Shown in pieces: positions 1 through 6,728 of a stretch of 7,184 nucleotides of DNA. The position numbers and the translations under genes are program-made. Below the pieces are notes generated by a model. That model was given only the letters and a program-made list of their open reading frames with translations, made no database searches and was not told the DNA's origin. The stretch comes from Bacteroidales bacterium (lineage in GTDB: Bacteria > Bacteroidota > Bacteroidia > Bacteroidales > S143-33): the NCBI GenBank assembly GCA_027083655.1, contig JALWNS010000103.1:1-7184 (forward strand), given 5' to 3'. How positions within the stretch are numbered: position 1 is the stretch's first letter; the number at the start of each line of letters is the position of its first letter.

Positions 1-1264
1 ATTTTTATCTTTCCTATGGAAAAATAAGTATATCCCAAGTTCATTCGTAACAACTGACCGCAGAAAAATTAAAATTCTAGATTATGGTTTACCTTCCCTT
101 GATTCAGGACCTGACTTTGTTAATGTGCGCTTGATGATAGAGGGTGAGATTTGGGTTGGAGCAGTCGAAATGCACGTCAAATCTTCTGATTGGTTTAGAC
201 ATGGGCATAATTCTGATCCAAGTTTTAGAAATGTTATTTTACATGTTGTTTTTAAGGATGATAAGCCAGTATATCGTTCTACTGGGGAATTAATTCCAAC
301 GTTAGAATACAAGCCAGACCAGTCCCTTCTGGAAGCTTATAAAAATTTAGTGAACACAACAGGTGTGGTTAAATGCAGTAAATATTTGTCAAGTTTGCCC
401 GCACATGTCGTTTCCGGATGGCTGGATAGTTTGCTAATTGAGCGTCTTGACCAAAAGAGTAAAGACATTATCAACCAGTATCATCACTCGGGCAATGATT
501 GGGATCAGGTGCTATTCCAGTTATTAGCCAGATCTATGGGCTTTAGGACAAACTCAGAACCAATGGAGATGTTAGCCCGTAGTCTGACTCACAAAGTGCT
601 AAAACGTTACGTTGACCAGCAGGAGGTTTTAGAGGCAATTTTGTTTGGACAAGCTGGCTTTTTGTCCGGAAGCTCGGACGATGACTATTGTGTGAGACTC
701 AAGCAATTGTATGATCTCTATAGACGGAAGCATTCCTTAGTTCCTTTGGATAAAAATGTGTGGAAATTCATGCGGCTCCGGCCTTATAATTTTCCTACAG
801 TGAGGATTGCCCAGCTAGCTAGCATTCTTTCTCAAACAGACCATTTGTTTTCTTTGGCATTGGAAGCAGAGCTCGATTATCTTATGTCTTTGCTTTCTGC
901 TAAGGCTTCTTCTTATTGGGATACTCATTATAAGTTCGGTGTAGAGGCAAGCAAGCGTCCTAAAGTTATGGGAAAAGACGCTGTGCAAGGCTTAATTATT
1001 AATGCTTTTGTTCCTGTAATTTTTACCTATGGAGTGTTTATGAGTGAGAGAAAGTTTATTAATCGTGCACTTGATTTTCTCCGTGCGTTAGATTACGAGC
1101 GTAATTATATAACACGCAAGTTTGCTGATCTTTCATTAAATGAAGTTAGCGCGGCAGATAGCCAGGCTCTTATTCAGCTATATAAAAATTATTGCAACCA
1201 GTCAAGATGCCTCGACTGCCGGTTGGGATCGCAAATAATAAAGGATAGTAGCAATGATGAGTAA
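1..1264 (+). CDS. DUF2851 family protein, 5'-truncated by window edge
   Basis: Uncharacterised protein, recognised as DUF2851 from its order of conserved blocks. The reading frame is open from base 2 with no stop upstream of the first possible start (GTG at 125), and the codons before 125 encode family-like sequence (FLWKNKY..., then SGPDF). The true start is therefore left of the window, probably only a few codons away; 420 residues are visible, close to what I recall for the family. Counting from base 2, the blocks are GPDF (36-39), VEMHVKSSDW (55-64), HGH (67-69), NVILHVV (77-83), LFGQAGFL (about 214-221), MRLRPYNFPTVRIAQLA (257-273) and a C-terminal C-x4-C-x2-C (C398, C403, C406). A further Cys is at 125. 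D38, E56 and K60 are spaced like a PD-(D/E)XK nuclease core, but this is my inference, not an established function. No signal peptide or membrane segment is seen. The gene is convergent with maeB. Family assignment is confident; function is unknown. Confidence 0.9.
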   Translation, partial: FLSFLWKNKYIPSSFVTTDRRKIKILDYGLPSLDSGPDFVNVRLMIEGEIWVGAVEMHVKSSDWFRHGHNSDPSFRNVILHVVFKDDKPVYRSTGELIPTLEYKPDQSLLEAYKNLVNTTGVVKCSKYLSSLPAHVVSGWLDSLLIERLDQKSKDIINQYHHSGNDWDQVLFQLLARSMGFRTNSEPMEMLARSLTHKVLKRYVDQQEVLEAILFGQAGFLSGSSDDDYCVRLKQLYDLYRRKHSLVPLDKNVWKFMRLRPYNFPTVRIAQLASILSQTDHLFSLALEAELDYLMSLLSAKASSYWDTHYKFGVEASKRPKVMGKDAVQGLIINAFVPVIFTYGVFMSERKFINRALDFLRALDYERNYITRKFADLSLNEVSAADSQALIQLYKNYCNQSRCLDCRLGSQIIKDSSNDE

Positions 1265-1349
1265 GTAGGCAGGCAAACTCATATTATATCAAATTCCTTT
1301 TGAAATTATCGCCTGCAAATTTGGTATAATATCGACACTACAAAACAGT

Positions 1350-1386
1350 AAAAACCATGCTGGGTGCTACTAGCACCCAGCATGGT
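1350..1386 (-). terminator. Intrinsic terminator downstream of maeB
   Basis: A perfect 16-bp inverted repeat (arms 1354-1369 and 1371-1386, arm core CCATGCTGGGTGCTA) is separated by a single central C at 1370, so the real loop would be about 3 nt. Read on the minus strand the stem is followed by five U residues (A1350-A1354 on the plus strand, one of which pairs in the stem) and then a U-rich stretch. It lies about 56 bp beyond the maeB stop, so it most likely ends the maeB transcript. On the plus strand the stem is followed only by TAAATTTG, so it may stop the DUF2851 transcript less efficiently. Confidence 0.8.
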
Positions 1387-1413
1387 AAATTTGAAATATA
1401 CTAAAACCCTACG

Positions 1414-1438
1414 TAATAGAGGGCTTTCTCTATTATTT
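1414..1438 (+). terminator. Possible weak terminator for the DUF2851 gene
   Basis: An 8-bp inverted repeat, TAATAGAG (1414-1421) and CTCTATTA (1428-1435), has a 6-nt loop and on the plus strand runs into a T-rich stretch beginning TTTGTG. The stem is mostly A/T, so it would be weak. Its position, after the plus-strand gene and just before the 3' end of the convergent maeB gene, suits a plus-strand terminator working with the stronger palindrome upstream. It could also be chance. Confidence 0.3.
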
Positions 1439-1441
1439 GTG

Positions 1442-3727
1442 TTATTTCCTCTGGCGGCGTGTAATAACGTCTGTTGCGGCAATTGTTGCAATATTAATTA
1501 TTTCACGCACAGAACTGTTAAGCTGTACTACGTGGACAGGCTTCTTTAGTCCAAGTGTTATCGGGCCAATTAGCTCTGCATCTGCTATCTTGTTGAGTAA
1601 TTTGTAGGCAATATTACCCGATGTAAGGTCAGGGAAAATCAAAGTATTAACCTGTCTTCCATATAGTTTGCTAAATGGAAATAGCTCATCTCGAATGTCT
1701 TTGTCAAGAGCAATATTTGCTTGTATATCCCCGTCGACCAGGATTTCAGGATATTCCCTATGCAAAAATTCGACTGCTTTGCGTACCTTCTCAGGTACGT
1801 CTGCATCCCTTACAGAGCCAAAGTTTGAGTATGATAACATTGCAATCACTGGCTCTACTCCGAATTTTTTAACCTCTTCGGCAGTAAGGCGCGCTATACA
1901 AGCTAGATGCTCTGCATTCATTTCTGTGTTAATAGTAGTGTCAGCCAAGAAAAATGGACCTTTCTTAGTTAATACTACGTAAAGACCAGCTACTACTTTT
2001 ACATCCTCACGTTTGCCAATAACTCTGATTGCAGGCGCCATAACTTTTCTATATTTCGTAGCATAGCCGGAAATAAAGGCGTCGGCATCACCTTCCTCAA
2101 CCATCATAAGGCCGAAATAGTTGTAGTTGCGCATGTTGTGCATGGCTTCATCAAAGGTAAGACCTTTGCGTTGTCTCTTTTTCCATAGCTTATATGCATA
2201 TTCTTTGCGTTTCTCCTCGTATGCTTCGCTAATTGGGTTAATTATTTTTATTTTATCAAGGTTAAGGGCATTATCTTCGGCAATTTTTCTTATTCGGTCT
2301 TCGCGACCCAGAACTATAGCGTTGGCTATACGGCTTTCGACAATCTCCGAAACGGCCTTAAGCACTCTAAAGTGTTCACCTTCGGCAAAGACAATGACAG
2401 GTTTGTCCTTTTCTGATTGTGCTTTGAGACGAATGGATCTGATGAGCTTATTCTCATGGCCCATACGTGCTTCGAGCTGTGATTTGTATTCATCCCAATC
2501 TTCAATTGTTCTTCGTGCAACACCTGTCTCAATAGCAGCTTTAGCAACAGCAGGTGCAACGCGGGTGATTAACCGTGGATCTAGTGGTTTGGGAATGATA
2601 TATTCTTTGCCAAATGTCAGGTTAGATACATTATAAGCATTGGCAACTTCCTCTGGTACTTGTTCTTTTGCTAATTCTGCCAGGGCTTTAGCTGCTGCTA
2701 TTTTCATCTCAATGTTAATTTTCTTGGCATGTACGTCCAGAGCACCACGAAAGATAAACGGGAAGCCCAGAACATTATTAACCTGGTTTGGATAGTCTGA
2801 CCTGCCTGTAGCCATTATAACATCAGGACGTGCTTTTATAGCATCTTCATACGTAATTTCAGGGTCTGGATTGGCCAGTGCAAAAATAATTGGGTGATCT
2901 GCCATTTTTTTGACCATCTCAGGCTTGAGAATACCACCTATTGATAGCCCCAGAAACATATCTGCACCATCAAGGGCTTCTTCAAGGGTGTGGATGTCCC
3001 TGTCAGTAGCAAAAAGCATTTTGTACTTGTTAAGATCTGTACGGTCTTTGGTAATAGGTCCTTTACTGTCAAACATAATAATGTTTTCTTTCTTTACACC
3101 CAGGTGGACATAAAACTGAGAACAAGCAATAGCAGCTGCACCTGCACCACTTACTACGACCTTGATGTCTTCCAGTTTTTTGCCAGTTAGTTCTGCAGCA
3201 TTAAGCAAACCTGCACCTGATATGATTGCAGTACCATGCTGGTCATCGTGGAAAACAGGAATATCAAGCTCTTCTATCAGTCTTTGTTCTATCTCAAAGC
3301 ATTCTGGAGCCTTGATGTCCTCCAGGTTAATACCGCCAAAAGTCGGGGAAATAGCTTTTACTATTTCAATAAATTTATCAACATTATGTTCATTTACCTC
3401 AATATCGAACACATCAACGTCCGCAAAAACTTTAAAGAGCAAGCCTTTCCCTTCCATGACAGGTTTACCGGCAAGCGGTCCTATATTTCCAAGCCCCAAA
3501 ACTGCTGTTCCATTAGAGATAACAGCAACTAGATTACCTTTTGCAGTATACTTATATACGTCTTCTGGATTTTTCTCTATAATGCGGCATGGTTCTGCAA
3601 CACCAGGAGTGTAAGCTAATGATAAATCCTTTTGGGTGGAATAAGGTTTAGTGGGGATAACTTCAATTTTCCCCGGACGCCCTTTGCTGTGGTAGTCAAG
3701 GGCTTCTTGTTTTGTGAATAGTGCCAT
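1442..3727 (-). CDS. maeB: NADP-dependent malic enzyme, MaeB hybrid type with phosphotransacetylase-like domain
   Basis: Oxidatively decarboxylates L-malate to pyruvate and CO2, reducing NAD(P)+ in the cytoplasm. With the start chosen here (761 aa) the length matches E. coli MaeB. The N-terminal malic-enzyme half (about 10-410) shows [10 protein letters not shown] with the probable catalytic Tyr39, VMEGKG with Lys94, metal ligands in NLEDIKAPE (E136, D137) and HDDQHGTA (160-167), the dinucleotide-binding GAGAAA (194-199), ANPDPE (285-290) and [11 protein letters not shown] (308-318). The C-terminal half (about 440-761) is phosphotransacetylase-like, with FPDLTSGN and [12 protein letters not shown]. 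By my alignment from memory, the Ser, Arg and Asp of true phosphotransacetylases are Q735, L736 and E742 here. In E. coli MaeB this half has no transacetylase activity and mediates acetyl-CoA regulation, so the same is likely. An ATG at 3751 would add eight residues; I prefer 3727 because [14 protein letters not shown] matches the family N-terminus and the longer form overlaps the expected transcription start. NAD versus NADP preference cannot be read with certainty. Confidence 0.93.
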   Translation of the reverse strand: MALFTKQEALDYHSKGRPGKIEVIPTKPYSTQKDLSLAYTPGVAEPCRIIEKNPEDVYKYTAKGNLVAVISNGTAVLGLGNIGPLAGKPVMEGKGLLFKVFADVDVFDIEVNEHNVDKFIEIVKAISPTFGGINLEDIKAPECFEIEQRLIEELDIPVFHDDQHGTAIISGAGLLNAAELTGKKLEDIKVVVSGAGAAAIACSQFYVHLGVKKENIIMFDSKGPITKDRTDLNKYKMLFATDRDIHTLEEALDGADMFLGLSIGGILKPEMVKKMADHPIIFALANPDPEITYEDAIKARPDVIMATGRSDYPNQVNNVLGFPFIFRGALDVHAKKINIEMKIAAAKALAELAKEQVPEEVANAYNVSNLTFGKEYIIPKPLDPRLITRVAPAVAKAAIETGVARRTIEDWDEYKSQLEARMGHENKLIRSIRLKAQSEKDKPVIVFAEGEHFRVLKAVSEIVESRIANAIVLGREDRIRKIAEDNALNLDKIKIINPISEAYEEKRKEYAYKLWKKRQRKGLTFDEAMHNMRNYNYFGLMMVEEGDADAFISGYATKYRKVMAPAIRVIGKREDVKVVAGLYVVLTKKGPFFLADTTINTEMNAEHLACIARLTAEEVKKFGVEPVIAMLSYSNFGSVRDADVPEKVRKAVEFLHREYPEILVDGDIQANIALDKDIRDELFPFSKLYGRQVNTLIFPDLTSGNIAYKLLNKIADAELIGPITLGLKKPVHVVQLNSSVREIINIATIAATDVITRRQRK

Positions 3728-3753
3728 AGTATTAATTTTTTGTATTGACATTC

Positions 3754-3761
3754 CAAATATA
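3754..3761 (-). promoter_or_regulatory. Bacteroidota-type -7 promoter element before maeB
   Basis: On the minus strand the sequence TATATTTG fits the TAnnTTTG consensus of Bacteroidota primary-sigma promoters. Transcription would begin a few bases downstream, around the ATG at 3751, leaving a short A-rich leader of roughly 20 nt before the ATG at 3727. No convincing -33 TTTG is present 19-21 bp upstream, so the call rests on one short motif plus position. Confidence 0.4.
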
Positions 3762-3825
3762 AGTGCAAAAAAGATAACTGTGTGTTATTTTAATCACTAA
3801 AAAACATAATTTTAAGCACATTAGC

Positions 3826-5412
3826 TTATGATAAAAAACGATTTTCTTTTAGCTTGTAAGGATAATCAACATTAAAATGCAAACCTCTGCTTTCTTTCCG
3901 GCGTAATGCCATCTTAGTAATTAAATAACCGACGTTTATTGCATTTCTTAGCTCGCATATCCCCTGGTTAATGATAGATCGGTCATAAATTTCTTCTGTC
4001 TCCTGGTATAATATTTCCAATCTCTTTAGGGCCCTATGAAGGCGTAAATTAGAACGAACTATTCCTACATAGTTTGTCATTATTTGCTGTAATTCCTTAA
4101 ATTCCTGTGATATTAGTACCATCTCCTCCAGTAGGGTTGTTCCTTCATCATTCCAATCTGGTATTGCATCTTGAAAGTCTATTGTTTTAATAAGATTTTT
4201 TGATGCTTCCACACTATTGTAAGCAAATACCAGTGCTTCGAGTAATGAGTTAGATGCCAGTCTGTTAGCGCCATGAAGTCCCGTAGCTGCTACTTCTCCT
4301 CCTGCATATAGGTTTTCTATTGAAGTCTTGCCTGTCATGTCAACTCTCACACCACCACAGCTATAATGCGCAGCAGGCACAACAGGTATAAGATCAGTGG
4401 ACATGTCTATGCCAATAGATAAGCATTTCTTGTAGATATTTGGGAAATGCCTTTTGAGCTCTACTCCGGGAATGTGTGTTGCATCAAGGTAAACATAGTC
4501 ATCACCATGTTTTTTCATTTCATTATCAATAGCACGTGCTACAATGTCGCGTGGAGCCAGTTCTTTCAGAGGGTGGTATTTTTCCATGAATAGCTCGCCT
4601 TTAGTATTACGCAATTTAGCCCCAAAGCCGCGCAGCGCTTCTGTTATAAGAAAAGCAGGACGCTCTCCAGGATTATACAAAGCAGTAGGATGAAACTGCA
4701 CAAACTCCATGTGTATAATTTTTGCTTTTGCCCTGTAGGCCATAGCGATACCATCACCTGTTGCAATAGAAGGATTGGTAGTTGTCTGGTAAATATTTCC
4801 TATGCCCCCTGTAGCCAGGTATGTTATCTTGCTAAGGATGGTTTTTATCTCTCCTGTTCGCGTATCTTGTACGTATGCACCAAAGCATACAATATTGTCC
4901 TGGCAGTAGTAGACAGGATACCCGAGATGATGTTGTGTTATCAAATCTAGGGCAAAATGGTATTCAAGTATTTCAATATTAGGATGATTTCTGACTGTCT
5001 GTATTAATTTTTCCTCTATTTCTTGCCCAGTCCGGTCTTTGTGGTGTAAGATCCTATTGTAGCTATGTCCACCTTCTCTTCCAAGATCAAATGTACCATC
5101 CTCGTTTTTGTCAAACTCCACTCCCAGGTTAATAAGATCTTTTATCCTCCCAGGACCTTGTGTGATTACCATTTTTACAACTTCCACGTCATTGAGACCA
5201 TCCCCTGCCCTGAGAGTGTCTTCTATATGCTTGTCAAAATCATCAGGTCCATACATAACTGATGCAATTCCACCTTGCGCATATTTAGTGTTCGATTCGT
5301 CTATGGTTGTTTTTGTTATAATAGTGACCTTTCCATAATCAGCAGCCTTGAGTGCAAAGTATAATCCTGCTATACCAGATCCTATGACCAAAAAATCTGT
5401 TTTCTTTTTCAT
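3826..5412 (-). CDS. nadB: L-aspartate oxidase
   Basis: Flavoenzyme that oxidises L-aspartate to iminoaspartate, the first step of de novo NAD synthesis; NadA then condenses the product with dihydroxyacetone phosphate to quinolinate. The protein (528 aa, E. coli NadB is 540) is complete. It opens with the FAD-binding GSGIAGL (11-17). It then carries KYAQGGIA (43-50), REGGHS (112-117), EFVQFHPTAL (236-245), PRDIVARAID (287-296), PAAHYSCGGV (346-355) and GANRLASNSLLE (381-392), followed by a helical C-terminal domain ending ESRGLHFNVDYP (507-518). E113, H241, R288, H349 and R384 align with the E. coli active-site residues E121, H244, R290, H351 and R386, so it should be active. The PAAHYSCGGV form and the length favour NadB over fumarate reductase or succinate dehydrogenase subunits. 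nadA and nadC are not in view. The ATG is preceded by only a weak AGGA, and a terminator hairpin ends 14 bp upstream, so its promoter is unclear. maeB follows after 74 bp on the same strand, and cotranscription is possible. Confidence 0.95.
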   Translation of the reverse strand: MKKKTDFLVIGSGIAGLYFALKAADYGKVTIITKTTIDESNTKYAQGGIASVMYGPDDFDKHIEDTLRAGDGLNDVEVVKMVITQGPGRIKDLINLGVEFDKNEDGTFDLGREGGHSYNRILHHKDRTGQEIEEKLIQTVRNHPNIEILEYHFALDLITQHHLGYPVYYCQDNIVCFGAYVQDTRTGEIKTILSKITYLATGGIGNIYQTTTNPSIATGDGIAMAYRAKAKIIHMEFVQFHPTALYNPGERPAFLITEALRGFGAKLRNTKGELFMEKYHPLKELAPRDIVARAIDNEMKKHGDDYVYLDATHIPGVELKRHFPNIYKKCLSIGIDMSTDLIPVVPAAHYSCGGVRVDMTGKTSIENLYAGGEVAATGLHGANRLASNSLLEALVFAYNSVEASKNLIKTIDFQDAIPDWNDEGTTLLEEMVLISQEFKELQQIMTNYVGIVRSNLRLHRALKRLEILYQETEEIYDRSIINQGICELRNAINVGYLITKMALRRKESRGLHFNVDYPYKLKENRFLS

Positions 5413-5425
5413 TGTTCCTAGATTT

Positions 5426-5454
5426 AAAAAGGGACTGCCTGAGCAGTCCCTTTT
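5426..5454 (-). terminator. Intrinsic terminator of nupG, adjacent to the nadB start
   Basis: A perfect 12-bp stem, AAAAGGGACTGC (5427-5438) and GCAGTCCCTTTT (5443-5454), encloses the tetraloop CTGA (TCAG on the minus strand). On the minus strand it ends in five U residues. It starts 2 bp past the nupG stop codon and ends 14 bp before the nadB ATG. The A and T tracts on both sides make it formally bidirectional, but only minus-strand genes flank it. Because no promoter fits between it and nadB, it may also sit in the nadB leader. Confidence 0.85.
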
Positions 5455-5456
5455 AT

Positions 5457-6716
5457 TTAGTGTGATATATTTTGGATTTTTTCTGGTTCATGTTTGTACT
5501 TAAACAGTATCATAAACAGAATTGCAATAGTAAGTGCGTATAGTGAGAAAGTCAACCAAATATTTGGCCAATCCCGGACACCATCTTTTGTGAATAAATC
5601 AACTATTAACCCACTTGTATAAGCACCTATCATCGCACCTATACCATTTGTCATAATCATAAACAGACCTTGTGCACTTGCTCGAATTTTTTTGTCCACT
5701 TCGGTTTCGACAAATAAAGATCCCGAAATATTAAAGAAATCGAAAGCCATACCGTATACAATCATCGACAAGATCAGGGCTACTAAACCCCAACCTGTAG
5801 GACTGCCAATGCCGAACAATCCAAATCTAAAAAACCATGCTAACATACTCATTAACATAACTTTCTTAATGCCAAAGCGCTTTAGGAAAAACGGAATTGT
5901 CAAAATAAACAAGGTCTCAGATATTTGCGATAGAGACATCAAAATACCGTTGTATTTGACAGCAAAAGTATTTGCATATTCTGGATTGTTCCCAAAGTCG
6001 TGGAGAAAAGCTTCGCCCCACATATTTGTTATTTGCAAAGCAGCGCCCAAAAGCATAGAGAAAACTAGAAATATAGCCATTCTTTTGTCTTTGAACAGGA
6101 CAAAAGCATCCAGTCCCAGTGCTTGGGCAAGGGATTTTTTCTCAGAACTTTTATTAACACCACAGTCAGGCAGGGTTAATGCGTACGCACCCAGTATAAG
6201 TGAGGAAACTGCAGCAAAATAAAGCTGCATAGCAGATGTTCCCCAGCCCATCAGGTCTGTAATCCATGTAGCAATTATAAAACCTACTGTTCCCCATACA
6301 CGGATAGGAGGAAAAACTTTTACTACATCATACCCTCTTCGGCTTAGCAAGCAGTAACAAATGCTATTATCGAGAGCAATTGTCGGCATATAGAGCATAA
6401 GATAAATAAGCAAAACGGTATATAGAGAACCAAATTGGGTTTCATTTGCCGCCAGGTACAAGAGAAAAGCACCAATGATATGCGAGAAAGCATAAAGCTT
6501 GTTAGGACTAATCCAACGGTCGGCTATAATTCCCATGATACCAGGCATAAACAGAGAAGCAATACCTAAAGTCATAAAAATCTTACCAATCTCTTCGCCA
6601 CTAAAATGTAATGTTGCACCCAGGTATTTACCAAAGGAAAGTAGCCAAGCACCCCAGACAAAGAATTGTAGGAAATTAAGTACAGTAAGCCTAAGTTTCA
6701 AGTGGTTATTGTCCAT
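5457..6716 (-). CDS. nupG: NupG-type nucleoside permease (nucleoside:H+ symporter, MFS)
   Basis: Inner-membrane proton-driven nucleoside importer of the major facilitator superfamily. At 419 aa it is almost the same length as E. coli NupG (418) and shares long blocks with it as I recall that protein: FLQFFVWGAWL near the N-terminus, FPPIRVWGT, LLGAALQITNM, SQISETLFILTIPFFL, FDFFNISGS, RASAQG and the FKYKH tail. The profile fits twelve hydrophobic segments, with a polar cytoplasmic loop at about 184-213 between the two halves. R139, T143, F146, Q228, N231, Q264, E267 and D326 line up with E. coli residues I remember as lining the nucleoside site or carrying the proton, so it should be functional; substrate range (purine, pyrimidine, xanthosine) cannot be told. 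I chose the ATG at 6716 (MDNNHLKLRL). An in-frame TTG at 6725 would add three residues, but the E. coli protein begins at the same place as the ATG. It lies 12 bp behind the upstream nuclease gene, so the two are probably cotranscribed. Confidence 0.92.
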   Translation of the reverse strand: MDNNHLKLRLTVLNFLQFFVWGAWLLSFGKYLGATLHFSGEEIGKIFMTLGIASLFMPGIMGIIADRWISPNKLYAFSHIIGAFLLYLAANETQFGSLYTVLLIYLMLYMPTIALDNSICYCLLSRRGYDVVKVFPPIRVWGTVGFIIATWITDLMGWGTSAMQLYFAAVSSLILGAYALTLPDCGVNKSSEKKSLAQALGLDAFVLFKDKRMAIFLVFSMLLGAALQITNMWGEAFLHDFGNNPEYANTFAVKYNGILMSLSQISETLFILTIPFFLKRFGIKKVMLMSMLAWFFRFGLFGIGSPTGWGLVALILSMIVYGMAFDFFNISGSLFVETEVDKKIRASAQGLFMIMTNGIGAMIGAYTSGLIVDLFTKDGVRDWPNIWLTFSLYALTIAILFMILFKYKHEPEKIQNISH

Positions 6717-6728
6717 AGGAAACAAATT

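Noticed and set aside
814..824. Palindromic GCTAGCTAGC run
   Set aside because: Inside the DUF2851 coding sequence, within the conserved RIAQLAS block; no sign of a repeated or regulatory role.
1300..1330. TTGAAA (1300-1305) and TATAAT (1325-1330) resembling a sigma-70 promoter on the plus strand
   Set aside because: The spacer is 19 bp, the host looks like Bacteroidota with a different promoter consensus, and transcription would run straight into the palindromic terminator with no gene behind it.
1782..1799. CGTACC/GGTACG inverted repeat
   Set aside because: It is short and lies inside the maeB coding sequence, where the residues it encodes explain it.
3162..3614. Long open frames on the plus strand opposite maeB (for example here, and 2127-2636)
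   Set aside because: They lie antisense to well-supported MaeB coding sequence, resemble no family I know and have no start signals; they are shadows of the real gene.
3799..3828. Hairpin TAAGC/GCTTA overlapping the nadB stop with a U run further downstream on the minus strand
   Set aside because: Only a 5-bp stem, and the six-U run starts about 8 nt after it, so it is not a credible intrinsic terminator; nadB may read through into maeB.
5692..6222. Open frame of 176 codons on the plus strand opposite nupG
   Set aside because: Fully antisense to a clear transporter gene, with no recognisable domain; explained by codon bias of the real gene.
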